A stretch of 64,000 nt of DNA from Bog-473 sp963738135. Lineage in GTDB: Bacteria; Actinomycetota; Acidimicrobiia; Acidimicrobiales; RAAP-2. How positions within the stretch are numbered: position 1 is the first letter of the stretch; each line of letters starts with the position of its first letter. The notes under the pieces are model-generated. The model did no database searches and was not told where the DNA came from. It saw only the letters and a list, made by a program, of their open reading frames with translations. A program made the translations under genes and the position numbers. The stretch covers positions 434,001 through 498,000 of the forward strand of contig CAVTVK010000001.1 of assembly GCA_963738135.1 (NCBI GenBank), read 5' to 3'. Shown piece by piece: positions 10,521-19,097 of the stretch.

Positions 10521-10952
10521 TCAGCCCGGTCCTTCCGGGTCCTGACGGAGCCGGAACCCTTCGAAGGTAAAGGCCGGCGTCACCGTCGCGCCGACGAGGG
10601 TGTAGCGCCCGAGCGGGCGGGCCGACTGCCAGACGCCGGCGTCCACCACGACCTGGGGCGAATGCCCCGATGCCACGTCGGGCCCGAGGATCTGGACGTC
10701 GCAGCGCCCGTCGGGCCACTCGCGGGTGAGCTCGAGGGGGTCGCCGTCGTAGAAGTGCCACAGCTCGGTGGCATCGAGTCGGTGCGGCGCAGAGACGTCG
10801 CCTCGCAGCAGGAGGTAGTAGATGGCGCTACCCGCCGGGCGCGTCCCGTCTTCGGCATCGGCCACCCATGTGCGCCGGTACCAGCCGCCCTCGGGATGCG
10901 GGACGAGGTCCAGCGCGGCGATGAGTGCTTCGCCTGGGCGCACCGGACGCAT
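10521..10952 (-). CDS. Cupin, DUF985 family
   Basis: The 143-residue protein shows the DUF985 pattern: LDLVPHPEGGWYRRTW at the start, SAIYYLLLRGDVSAPHRLDATELWHFY across the metal-site strand, and TLVGATVTPAFTFEGF at the end. It is a single-domain double-stranded beta-helix protein. DUF985 cupins have no firmly known reaction. It lies just downstream of the acyl-CoA dehydrogenase at 10977 on the same strand, with 24 bases between, so the two are probably co-transcribed. Confidence 0.85.
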   Translation of the reverse strand: MRPVRPGEALIAALDLVPHPEGGWYRRTWVADAEDGTRPAGSAIYYLLLRGDVSAPHRLDATELWHFYDGDPLELTREWPDGRCDVQILGPDVASGHSPQVVVDAGVWQSARPLGRYTLVGATVTPAFTFEGFRLRQDPEGPG

Positions 10953-10976
10953 GGGGCTCTGCCGGCCTGCCGTGCC

Positions 10977-12104
10977 TCAGCCGGAGGTGATGCCGAGACT
11001 GGCGGCCACGGCCACAGAGTGCACGGCCGCGCCGCCGAAGAGGGCGCCCCCGGTGGCGGCCCGCTTCACGAAGAGGTGGGTGTCGTGCTCCCAGGTGAAA
11101 CCGATGCCACCGAAGGACTGGATCGATTCGCGACCGACCTCGTGCTGGCAGTCGTCGCTGGCGGCCTTCGCCATGGAGACGGCGGTGGCCCGGGTCGGCG
11201 TGTCCTCGTTGATGGCGGCGACCGCGAAGTAGCAGAGGGAGCGGGCCCGTTCGATGGCGAGGTACATGTTGCTCATCTTGTGCTTCATGGCCTGGAAGGA
11301 ACCGACGGGGACGCCGAATTGCTTGCGCTCCTTGATGTAGGCCAGCAACAACTGGAAGAGGGCGTCACAGGTGCCGACCGTCTCGAGCGCGAGCCCGACC
11401 GTGGCCTCCTGCAGGGCCCGCGAGATGCCGAGCGTGGATGCAGTGCTTCCGGGCTCGCCCAGGGCGCGGTCACTGGGGACGAAGACATGGTCGAGGGCGG
11501 CCGACGCGAGGGGGCGGCTGGCATCGAGCGAGTGCACGTTGGTAAGGCCGGCCTCCGCCGCAGGCACGACGAACGCGCCCATGCCCGCGCCGGCCCGCGC
11601 AATGACGATGACGTCTGTCGTCCCCTCGGCGGCGAGGACAGCGAGCTTCGTCCCGTCGAGGATCCAACCGCCGTCAGCCGGCTCGGCGTTCATGGTGACG
11701 TCGTCCAATGCCCACGCCCTGGGATGGTCGGCCAGCGCCACCGTTCCGGCGATGGCACCCGTCGCAACCTCCGAGAGAAGGCGTTGCTGCTGTTCGGGGG
11801 TGCCGACCTCCCGCACCATGGGTGCGAACTGGGTCACGGTCGCCAGGAGCGGGCCGGGGGCGACGGCCCGGCCGAGCTCTTCGACCACGACCGCCGTCTC
11901 GAGGACAGTCAGGCCGATGCCGCCGTACTCCTCGGGGATGGCCAGGGCGGGCCAGTCGAGGGCGACCATGGAGCCCCACAGCTTCTCGGGGGCCTCACCG
12001 GTTTCGACGACGGCGCGTACGACCTCGATGGGGCACTCCTTCTCGAGGAACGAGCGGACCGAGGCGCGCAGCTCTTCCTGCTCACCCGTGAACTCGAGCT
12101 CCAC
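10977..12104 (-). CDS. Acyl-CoA dehydrogenase
   Basis: I chose the GTG at 12104 because GGGAGGGAG lies just before it and family sequence starts there (VELEFTGEQEELRASVRSF). The longer frame to 12146 adds an unlikely arginine-rich leader. The 375-residue flavoprotein has IPEEYGGIGLTVLE in the N-terminal helical domain, KERKQFGVPVGSFQAMKH and QSFGGIGFTWEHDTHLF in the C-terminal domain. It would oxidise an acyl-CoA at C2-C3 using FAD. The end of the protein lacks the usual EIxR signature, which is common in the shorter, paired type. Confidence 0.88.
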   Translation of the reverse strand: MELEFTGEQEELRASVRSFLEKECPIEVVRAVVETGEAPEKLWGSMVALDWPALAIPEEYGGIGLTVLETAVVVEELGRAVAPGPLLATVTQFAPMVREVGTPEQQQRLLSEVATGAIAGTVALADHPRAWALDDVTMNAEPADGGWILDGTKLAVLAAEGTTDVIVIARAGAGMGAFVVPAAEAGLTNVHSLDASRPLASAALDHVFVPSDRALGEPGSTASTLGISRALQEATVGLALETVGTCDALFQLLLAYIKERKQFGVPVGSFQAMKHKMSNMYLAIERARSLCYFAVAAINEDTPTRATAVSMAKAASDDCQHEVGRESIQSFGGIGFTWEHDTHLFVKRAATGGALFGGAAVHSVAVAASLGITSG

Positions 12105-12184
12105 CGCACTCCCTCCCCGGCCTCGCCGGCTGCCGATTCCGACCACCTTCGGCGCTGAGAAGCGGCGCCGGCAAATCGGGGCGA

Positions 12185-12207
12185 AGTGTATCTGACGTCC
12201 ATGTCAG
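12185..12207 (-). promoter_or_regulatory. -10 box and palindrome upstream of acyl-CoA dehydrogenase
   Basis: On the minus strand TACACT (12190-12185) is a plausible -10 box. CTGAC at 12192-12196 and GTCAG at 12203-12207 form an inverted repeat lying in the spacer upstream of it. The arrangement resembles the operators at 16100 and 29376. Confidence 0.4.
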
Positions 12208-12321
12208 CCTCAGGTGGTCGCGGCGATCCCTGGTGCAGGCCCATGCGGGCAGGGCTGGGGCCTTCGGGGAGTCGCGCCGCGTCTCGCGGACACGGCGGGC
12301 CGCTCGCCTACACTCTGCGGT

Positions 12322-12396
12322 GCGCCTCTAGCTCAACGGCAGAGCAACGGACTCTTAATCCGCAGGTTTCGGGTTCGAATCCCGAGGGGCGCACCA
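12322..12396 (+). tRNA. tRNA-Lys (anticodon CTT), CCA encoded
   Basis: The sequence folds as a complete cloverleaf. The acceptor is GCGCCTC with GGGGCGC, the D arm GCTC/GAGC, the anticodon loop CTCTTAA and the T arm TCGGG-TTCGAAT-CCCGA, then A and an encoded CCA at 12394-12396. The anticodon CTT reads AAG lysine codons. The top pair of the anticodon stem is an A-C mismatch. The integrase gene starts within about 110 bases of its 3' end, the usual layout of a tRNA attachment site. Confidence 0.95.
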
Positions 12397-12506
12397 GAAA
12401 GTCCAGTTCAGAGGCCCACTAGGGATTGCATTAGGTGCATCGGACTTCGGAAAGTGGGGATCGACCCAGATACACCTTTCGATGCACTTATCGATACACT
12501 GAATCT

Positions 12507-14171
12507 GTGGGCCGAAAGGTCGAGGATCTCGCGACGCGCTTCGAGCGGCTGGTGGACAGGACAGGTGAACATCACCTCTGGCTCGGCAGCCTCAACCCCG
12601 ATCGTGGAACTGGTCGGATCAAGGTCGGCAAAACGGTAGCCACCGCGCACCGCGTGGCTTGGGAACTGGCACACGGTCCCTTGTCACCCACGCAGCGAGT
12701 TGTCACTTGCCCTTCGACTCCCGCCTGCGTGCGTATCGAACACCTCAGTCTGGAGGGCGCGCCGACTGAGAACACACCGAGCCGTGGGAGGGCACGCAAG
12801 GGAGCCGGCTCGATGCGGATGGTTCGGCCCGGTACGTGGGAACTTCGGGTGACCATCGGCCGCTGGGATAACGGCAGGCCTCGATCCCTCACCCGCACCA
12901 CTTCGGCGAAGAGCGAAGCCGCCGCGGCTGCCCTCTTGGCGGAGTTCGTCGACGAGATGACCGATTCGCAGCTCCCAGAATCCAGGGATCTACGGGACCT
13001 CACGGTCGACGAGGCAGTAGATCGGTTTCTGGATGAGTACCTGGCAGTGGAGAAGGGCCGCGCGGAGAAGACCATCAACGACTATCGCTACCTTCACCAA
13101 CGATGGTTCTCGCCCACCATCGGGGCCCAGCAGGTCAAACGGATCGAAAGCGCCACCATGGACCGTCTGTTCGGCGCGATGCGCCAAGCCGGCCTGAGCG
13201 CTTCTCGCCTGAACCAAGCGAAGAGCCTCTACGCACCGTTCTTCCGGTGGGCCAAACGACGAGGAATGACGACGCGCAACCCCATGGCCGAATTCCAACT
13301 GCCGACCAGCACGTATCGCTCTGAAGAGCGGACACCACCGGAGGTCGAAGAACTGTCCATCCTGCTGTCGACCGCGGTCCAGGTCACTCCCGATATCGCT
13401 CCGCTCCTGGTTCTCGGAGCCGTGACGGGCATCCGACGGGGTGAGCTCGTGGGCATACCGGTCGCCGCTGTGGCGTGGAGAAAGAACCAAATCACGATTG
13501 CTTCCGCCGTTACATCGTCAGGCAAGATCAAAACGACGAAGACACGCCAGAGCAGGACATTCCACGTCGACGCCGAGACGACGGCCATGCTGAAGCGCCA
13601 CTACAACCAGATGGAAGAACGAGCCTCCGCCGCAGGAGTCGAGCTGGCCGCAGATGCCTTCCTCTTCAGCCTTACGCAGGATGGCTCGACTCCCATGCCG
13701 CCCGATTACCTCACGAAGCGAGTGGCCGTATTGAAGGGCTACCTGGGGATTGAAGACAAGGATCCAGACGTCGTCACGCGTGAAGACGAGGCCCTACGGT
13801 TACGGCGGTCCACTCCCTCCGCTCGGCCATCCGCGAAGCCTGGACCGCTGCCGGGCGGCGGTATGTCCTATCGAGAGATTGGTGCCGCGTTGGGTCACAG
13901 CGAACGATGGGCGAGCCTTGCCGTGGCGGCGGCCGAACGGCGGGAACATGCCCGTGCATCGGGCCACGGGGACCTCAACTTCGACGGTTCGATCCTCGCT
14001 CTCCGCAAGTTCACATCCTCGGAACTCCTCGACGCCGGGTTCAATGTCAGCATGGTCGCCCAACGTCAAGGACATGGGCCCCAGGTGCTGACACGCCATT
14101 ATTCCAAGTCGCGAGCGTCCTCGGATAGACGTGCGGCCGACCACCTGGGACGGGTCGTCCACGGAAAGTGA
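12507..14171 (+). CDS. Tyrosine recombinase/integrase with N-terminal degenerate HNH-like domain
   Basis: The frame opens at GTG 12435. I prefer GTG 12507 (MGRKVEDLATRFERL), with TACACT shortly before it suggesting a leaderless start; this gives 554 residues. The N-terminal part has AHRVAWELAHG and CPSTPACVRIEHLSLEG, an HNH_3-like zinc module whose first catalytic His is missing. A SAM-like core-binding domain follows. The catalytic domain has Arg about 310 (TGIRRGEL), the distal GHG, and Tyr about 532 (RHYSKSR). The usual HxLR box reads LALRK, so its His is replaced. A helix-turn-helix-like insert (MSYREIGAALGHSERW) precedes it. It sits at the tRNA-Lys 3' end, as expected for site-specific integration. 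Confidence 0.9.
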   Translation: MGRKVEDLATRFERLVDRTGEHHLWLGSLNPDRGTGRIKVGKTVATAHRVAWELAHGPLSPTQRVVTCPSTPACVRIEHLSLEGAPTENTPSRGRARKGAGSMRMVRPGTWELRVTIGRWDNGRPRSLTRTTSAKSEAAAAALLAEFVDEMTDSQLPESRDLRDLTVDEAVDRFLDEYLAVEKGRAEKTINDYRYLHQRWFSPTIGAQQVKRIESATMDRLFGAMRQAGLSASRLNQAKSLYAPFFRWAKRRGMTTRNPMAEFQLPTSTYRSEERTPPEVEELSILLSTAVQVTPDIAPLLVLGAVTGIRRGELVGIPVAAVAWRKNQITIASAVTSSGKIKTTKTRQSRTFHVDAETTAMLKRHYNQMEERASAAGVELAADAFLFSLTQDGSTPMPPDYLTKRVAVLKGYLGIEDKDPDVVTREDEALRLRRSTPSARPSAKPGPLPGGGMSYREIGAALGHSERWASLAVAAAERREHARASGHGDLNFDGSILALRKFTSSELLDAGFNVSMVAQRQGHGPQVLTRHYSKSRASSDRRAADHLGRVVHGK

Positions 14172-14960
14172 GCCAACGTGGTTCGCTGAGCAACTGGGCC
14201 GGCAACGTCGCCTTTGGCGCCACACGCATATATGAGCCGGAATCGCTCGACGCGCTTCGTCACCCGTGGATAGCAGCCGTCGAATACGTCCCGTTGGACG
14301 CGGCCACTCGTTCAGCAGGATTGCTGATACCGCCGATGACCTAGTGCTCTTGGACGGATGACCGAAGACGCTCGAAGTCGATCCAGTCAGTTCGACGGTG
14401 AGGGTGGCATCTGGCATGACCTACACCGAATTGGCTGAAGGTTTACACGGGGCGGGCTTTGCTTTGGCGAATATGGCCTCAATCCCAGACATCTCGATTG
14501 CCGGGGCATGCGAAACAGGTACCCACGGATCTGGCGATGACCAACGCGTTCTCGCTGCCACTGTCGCAGCAGTTCAGCTCGTCGTTGCCGATGGAACCTT
14601 GGTCGAGCTACGCCGGACTCCCATCGAGACACTTTTTCGGGCTCAGTGGTCGCGCTCGGTGCGCTGGGGATCGTGACACATCTCACCCTCGACATTGAGC
14701 CAACCTACGAGATGTCGCAGCAGGTTTACATCGGCGCCTCTCGACGACATTCAGGGCCAGCTGGATGACGTATTCAGCGCGGGTTACAGCGTGAGCATGT
14801 TCACAGATTGGCACAGCGGCGAGGCCAGTGTGTGGGTCAAGGAGCGAGTTGATCAGCCTGAATCGACATTGATCCTTGGCTGGAGAACAGAACGCAGCGT
14901 GCATCCGGTGCCCAGTAGGTCACCGGACTTGTGCACGTCGGGGTGTCCGGAGCGCAGGGG
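14168..14960 (+). pseudogene. Alditol (xylitol) oxidase relic, FAD-linked, several frameshifts
   Basis: Read in three alternating frames, this stretch follows actinobacterial alditol oxidase. The pieces are SNWAGNVAFGATRIYEPES, HSFSRIADTADDLVLLDG, VRVASGMTYTELAEGLHGAG, SIAGACETGTHGSG (FAD-binding), VVALGALGIVTHLTLDIEP and LDDVFSAGYSVSMFTDW. It fades after about 14955. At least four frame changes and loss of the C-terminal half make it clearly dead. Its first GTGA overlaps the integrase stop, so it was either captured or joined by deletion. The intact family oxidises polyols such as xylitol to aldoses with oxygen. Confidence 0.85.
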
Positions 14961-14974
14961 CAGTCTGCTCCGAA

Positions 14975-16045
14975 TCAAACAGTGACGGCGGCGACCGCAG
15001 ACCGAGATCCCAGATCGACGAACGCCGCGGCGTACCGCTGGGCTAGCGAAAGGCTCACATCTCGCGATTGCCAGCCTGGAGCGCTCAGCGTGGAGAGCCA
15101 GAGGGCGAGCCCATGGCTCGCTGACGCCCGGTAGCGCAGCAAGGCCTCTTCCGCTGAGGGTCGCTCGTCCGCCGACAAGTCAAGTGCTACGCGGTATTCC
15201 TCCAAGAGGTCTCGTTCGCTCTGACGTCGGTCCTCGATGGAGAGCGCTCCCTGCAAGAAGTAACCGACATCCACTGACCAGTTTCCCCGGCGAACGACCT
15301 GCCAGTCGAGAAAGCCGACCTCATCGTCTGGGAGTAGGTAGGTATTGCCTATGTGCGCGTCTCCATGAAGAAAGGTCTGGGCCGACGTACCTAAGGACCC
15401 GATGTATGGGACCCAGGTGTCCTCAATGATCTCCTTGACTGTCATGGCCCGGACTTCATCGGGGCAAGAGTCGCCCATGAACTCGATGGCATCTGGAATC
15501 TTGCTTCCCATTCGGCCCCAAGCGACGTAAGGCTGGACCCACTGGAGCGCCGGCTCATTCGCAACACCATCTCCCCAATACTTGCTGTGCAGGCGCGCCA
15601 GAGCGCGTAGCCCGTTGGTCGCCTGCTCAACCGTCATGGCCCGGGTCGCGTTGAGCGGATCGGCCCCCCGGGTCGTGACATCTTCCATCACGATGATGTA
15701 GTCGAGAGCAGGTTCATCGATGATGGACAGGTAAGGCGTCGGGTGGTCGAGGGGCAGCGCTATCCCGGATTGGAACAACCGTGGCTCATTGAAGAGGCCA
15801 CCGGTGGCGTTGTTCAGCTCGGCGTGTCGCGGATCGGGAGCCTTGGCGAAGACTTCCGCTGGTCCGGATGATCCCGACGCGTAGCTGACGCCCAGCCGGG
15901 CACGCCTGTTCGTCCCGTCATCTCGCATCACCAGGTTGACCGCAGCGACCTCCGCACCGGGAAAGTGGCCGGAGAGAGCAGCGGTCATCCACTCTGGAGT
16001 GATGTCGTCCCAGTCCCTGGGGATGGAAAGTCCCTGAACCTGCAT
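14975..16045 (-). CDS. Phosphotransferase, APH/ecdysteroid-kinase-like family
   Basis: The 356-residue protein has the kinase catalytic loop TFLHGDAHIGNTYLL and the metal-binding motif EVGFLDWQVVRRGNW. Its N-lobe contains PAEVFAKAPD. These are hallmarks of the aminoglycoside phosphotransferase / DUF1679 fold, which phosphorylates small hydroxylated or amino molecules using ATP. In actinobacteria such genes are common beside lipid and steroid catabolism and are unlikely to be resistance genes. A paralogue with the same GD.H.GN and DWQVV.RG.W motifs is at 39531-40571. A palindromic operator lies 55 bases upstream of the start. Confidence 0.82.
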   Translation of the reverse strand: MQVQGLSIPRDWDDITPEWMTAALSGHFPGAEVAAVNLVMRDDGTNRRARLGVSYASGSSGPAEVFAKAPDPRHAELNNATGGLFNEPRLFQSGIALPLDHPTPYLSIIDEPALDYIIVMEDVTTRGADPLNATRAMTVEQATNGLRALARLHSKYWGDGVANEPALQWVQPYVAWGRMGSKIPDAIEFMGDSCPDEVRAMTVKEIIEDTWVPYIGSLGTSAQTFLHGDAHIGNTYLLPDDEVGFLDWQVVRRGNWSVDVGYFLQGALSIEDRRQSERDLLEEYRVALDLSADERPSAEEALLRYRASASHGLALWLSTLSAPGWQSRDVSLSLAQRYAAAFVDLGSRSAVAAVTV

Positions 16046-16099
16046 ACCAAATCCCCTCCTGGAGTCACTCTCTGAGTGCTGTCGAGCGGTACTGAGTCT

Positions 16100-16123
16100 T
16101 TGATGTCAGGAGTCTGACATCAA
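16100..16123. promoter_or_regulatory. Palindromic operator TTGATGTCAG-N4-CTGACATCAA
   Basis: TTGATGTCAG (16100-16109) and CTGACATCAA (16114-16123) are a perfect 10-bp inverted repeat around GAGT. On the minus strand the outer TTGATG can act as -35 with a 17-base spacer to AAGACT. It lies upstream of the phosphotransferase at 14975-16045. The half-site recurs near other catabolic promoters in the window. Confidence 0.6.
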
Positions 16124-16162
16124 GAAGGACGTTCGCTCCACTATCGGACGGCTGTCGGGCAC

Positions 16163-16636
16163 TCAGAGCCGCGTGCAGTCCAGGATGCCCCGGACCAGTT
16201 CACCCCGTTTCAAGGCGGCATAGCCCTCATTGATCTCTCCGAGGGAATAGCGACAGGTGATCAGTTCATCGAGCTTGAGCGATCCGACGCGATACATCTG
16301 GAGGAGACTCGGGACGGCCGCACGGGGACTGAGAGAACCAAAGATCGTGCCTTTCACCTCTTTGCTCCACATCGCCAATTTCAAACAGGTTGATCGACGG
16401 CGTCGTCTGCGACATGGGGGCGACAGCCGTACAGACCAATGTTCCGCCCTTTCCCACTAGGGAGAGGCCTTCGCCCAGAAGTTCGCCGTACATGACCGAT
16501 GGCGTCATAATCACCTTCTCGGCAAGGTATCCGTGCGTGATCTCACGGATGAGCGGCAATGCTTCTGCCATCGAGGAAGCAGTATGGGTTGCCCCGAGCG
16601 ACTTGGCCACCTCGAGCTTCATGGGCACTGGGTCGA
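16163..16636 (-). pseudogene. Zn-dependent alcohol dehydrogenase relic (N-terminus missing, frameshifted)
   Basis: The minus strand from about 16636 encodes DPVPMKLEVAKSLGATHT and GKGGTLVCTAVAPMSQ, the nucleotide-binding half of an MDR (class III/NDMA-dependent-like) alcohol dehydrogenase. Near 16385-16390 the frame changes and continues as VKGTIFGSLSPRAAVP and LITCRYSLGEINEGYAALK to the C-terminus at 16163. The N-terminal catalytic zinc domain is absent. It is therefore a truncated, frameshifted remnant. Confidence 0.8.
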
Positions 16637-16797
16637 CAGAGCTACTCGGAGGAGTCGACACCATCGTGGAATTGGAGTCAGGGCATGATGCCATGATCAG
16701 CAGTCCGGAGGCCCTGGCTGGGCTTCTGATTGATGTCGTGGATCGACTCGGCGTCTCCCCTATCCCCCGAACTCCTACCGAGGGGCCCACCGTCTGA
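16637..16797 (+). pseudogene. Alpha/beta hydrolase C-terminal fragment
   Basis: The plus-strand frame here reads VDTIVELESGHDAMISSPEAL and then ALAGLLIDVVDRL. That is the final strand, catalytic His (SGHD) and last helix of an alpha/beta hydrolase. It abuts the alcohol dehydrogenase relic in opposite orientation and has no hydrolase body upstream. It is a deletion remnant. Confidence 0.6.
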
Positions 16798-16863
16798 CCG
16801 TGACGGGTCGGGCACTTGCGACACTCGGGCTGATTGCTGATGTCGGCTGAGCCTGATTCGGGC

Positions 16864-17692
16864 TCATGGACAGGTTGAACCGGCGTCGACAGGCAGTGTG
16901 ATGCCGGAAACAAACTTGGCCTCGTCCGAGACCAGCCAGACCACTGCATCGGATACGTCGCGCGCTTCAAGCACGCTTACGGGAAGCAGCCTGCCAGCGA
17001 GGTCGCTCATTGACTCGCTGTTGCCCGAGTACGCGCTGAACGCTTCATTGATGATCATTGGCGTTGCCACGGCGCTGGGATGCACCGTGTTCACACGAAT
17101 TGAATGCGGGCCAAGGAGCTTGGCATAGCCTCTCATCAAGCCCACAACACCGTGCTTCGCCGCCGTGTAGCCAGCAATGCCTCCAGACTCACCGGCCGCT
17201 CCCTTCAGCCCGGCAGTCGAGCTGATGATAACAATCGAACCCCCTCGGCCTTGACTGATAAGGCGTTCCTGAGTCACTCGAACTGTATTGAAGACTCCCG
17301 TGAGCATCACCCCGATAGCGTCGGTCCACGATGACGCGGCCTCGTCCAACGATTCGGGGCCGGGCGCGAAGGGGAGGATTCCGGCATTCGCAATGACGAT
17401 ATCGATCCCACCTTAATTCTTCAGCGCCTCTGTCGGCGCCACTGGCAAGCGCGTGGATGTCTCGGACATCTGCCCGCACCACCACACAACGACGGCCTGC
17501 TTCGTTCACAAGAAATGCCGTCTCTTCGAGGTCCTCCATTGTGGCCATGGGATACGGAACTGTCGAAATCTGAGCAGCGACGTCAATGGCAATGACGTCG
17601 GCCCCTTCCTCCGCCAATCTCACAGCATGGGATCGTCCCTGACCCCGTGCCGCCCCGGTGATGAGCGCTACTTTTCCATCAACTCGACCCAT
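16864..17692 (-). pseudogene. Mycofactocin-coupled-type SDR, single frameshift
   Basis: The ATG at 17692 follows GAGGAATTCAT and opens MGRVDGKVALITGAARGQG, the Rossmann motif of the mycofactocin-coupled SDR group (with the characteristic YPMATMEDLEET insertion). After VDRGAEEL-like sequence the frame breaks at about 17411-17417, where TTAAGGT would need to be TTAGGT. The shifted frame continues GGIDIVIANAG, the active-site SSTAGLKG, YTAAKHG and the C-terminus ITLPVDAGSTCP at 16864. All catalytic residues are otherwise present. It is either a recent pseudogene or a one-base sequence error. The family oxidises alcohols with a tightly bound nicotinamide re-oxidised by mycofactocin. Confidence 0.8.
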
Positions 17693-17801
17693 ATGAATTC
17701 CTCACCCTGCCTCCGCTCTGAGATTGTGCGCCGCGTCGACGCTACCTTGGCAGATATTCACGCACCGATCAGACCGCGACGCGTCGATTACCCTCTGGGG
17801 T

Positions 17802-18176
17802 GTGAGTTCGTTGCCTGATGACCTTGAAGAGATTCGCAAGCTTCTGGCGCGCTACTGCTTCGCCATCGACGCTCGCGATGTCGACGCATGGACTGGACTT
17901 TTCACCGAGGATGGGGTCTTCCACTACAGCTTGGGCGAACCAATCGCTGGGAAGGATGCCTTGCGCCAATTCCTTTCGATGGTTCCCGACGACCGCCATC
18001 ATCTGACGATGAACGAGATCATTGAGGTCGACGGAGACACGGCGACCGTTCGCGCATATGCGCTCATCACCAAGGAATCGCCTCCCGTCATCAGCGCCGT
18101 CGGCGAATACGAGGATACGCTCCGCCGCACACCCAGTGGATGGCAGTTCGCGTCTCGAATCTACAGTCCGCACTGA
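17802..18176 (+). CDS. SnoaL-like / NTF2-fold protein
   Basis: I chose GTG 17802 (MSSLPDDLEEIRKLLARYC); TACCCT lies a few bases upstream, consistent with a leaderless start. The 124-residue protein shows the SnoaL_4 pattern: RYCFAIDARDVDAWTGLFTEDGVF, DRHHLTMNEIIEVDGDTATV and TPSGWQFASRIY. The fold is used for ring-forming, dehydratase and hydroxylase-helper functions in lipid catabolism. It faces away from the broken SDR at 16864-17692 and shares its upstream region. The substrate is unknown. Confidence 0.8.
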   Translation: MSSLPDDLEEIRKLLARYCFAIDARDVDAWTGLFTEDGVFHYSLGEPIAGKDALRQFLSMVPDDRHHLTMNEIIEVDGDTATVRAYALITKESPPVISAVGEYEDTLRRTPSGWQFASRIYSPH

Positions 18177-18239
18177 GGTTGGGGCCGCAAGCCTCTCTCT
18201 TCGCCTCCAATCGTCCTTTGCTCGAACACAATCCTCCTT

Positions 18240-18305
18240 GAGAAGGGTTGAATCAACCGAATCTTTGGCGGTGACGTAGCGGCTCTTGCGGGTCATCCCG
18301 TACAA
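18240..18305 (-). pseudogene. SDR active-site fragment
   Basis: The minus strand here reads YGMTRKSRYVTAKDS, matching the YxxxK segment AGMTRKSHYVTAKAA of the intact SDR at 27625-28407. Eighteen consecutive bases (CTCTTGCGGGTCATCCCG on the plus strand) are shared with the segment near 27950. Nothing SDR-like flanks it. It is a small duplicated or residual piece. Confidence 0.5.
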
Positions 18306-18375
18306 CCATCACCGACACCACACGGCCATTGGGGGCCACCTTCAGCCGAGTCAACAACGTGATTGGATCCCACAC

Positions 18376-19014
18376 CTAGATTCCTCCCAAATGTCGGGCC
18401 AGTTCACCAGCTCGATGCACTGCCGCGCGGGCCTCTTTAAGTGCCTTTGACAACTCGTCGGGGCGATTCTGATTCGAGAGTGAAGCATTGACATCGACAT
18501 TGAGAAGCGCGATCGAAAGGGCCGATCGGGTGACCTCAACCGCAGCCGCCAAGTCGGCTCGGATTCTCAAGGGGACCAGCGGAGCGAGCCCCTCCGTCAG
18601 TCCAAGCAAGCGAGTGGCGACCTTGAGAACACCGACCTGCGACCAGGTGGCGTCCGCCAACACCGCATGGAGAGTCGAGGACTCAGGGGTTCCCGCCGCG
18701 TAGACGCCCTTCGGCGATGGCAACACTGGGATGAGGGCGTCGACCGCCTCACAGTCCTGTTCCATCAGCTCGAGCAACTCGGTGATCATTGCCTCACACG
18801 CAGACGCCACTGACCCGAATTCCGTCCGCACGGATGGAGTGTTACTGGTTGGATCCATTGACTGGGCGACCATCATGACGAGCGCAGATGCCTGTGCCGC
18901 GCACAATGCGGCTACCGCCCCGCCCGTCGGAGCCATTCCGCGCTGGGCCAGGGCCTGAAGGTACTTGGTGATGGATCGGTCCCGGAGCGTCACGTGCCGT
19001 GCTCGTCGCTCCAT
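18376..19014 (-). CDS. Cyclodeaminase/cyclohydrolase (FTCD-C) family protein
   Basis: The 212-residue all-helical protein has MAPTGGAVAALCAAQASALV near residue 27, the glycine-rich start of the formiminotransferase-cyclodeaminase C-terminal domain. Acidic helices follow (MEQDCEAVDALIPVL). Related stand-alone proteins deaminate formimino-tetrahydrofolate or open methenyl-tetrahydrofolate. No histidine-degradation or C1 gene is near, so its role here is unclear. Length fits a single FTCD-C domain. Confidence 0.75.
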   Translation of the reverse strand: MERRARHVTLRDRSITKYLQALAQRGMAPTGGAVAALCAAQASALVMMVAQSMDPTSNTPSVRTEFGSVASACEAMITELLELMEQDCEAVDALIPVLPSPKGVYAAGTPESSTLHAVLADATWSQVGVLKVATRLLGLTEGLAPLVPLRIRADLAAAVEVTRSALSIALLNVDVNASLSNQNRPDELSKALKEARAAVHRAGELARHLGGI

Positions 19015-19097
19015 TGCGGTCGGCGCACCGAAACAAAGGCCATAGAGGAGGTTGCAGACCTGACTGACTCCGATGCTTTCTTCATGTTGTGGGTGAT

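Noticed and set aside
10497..12158. Plus-strand open frame of 553 codons
   Set aside because: Antisense to the cupin and acyl-CoA dehydrogenase; composition is typical of a codon-bias shadow.
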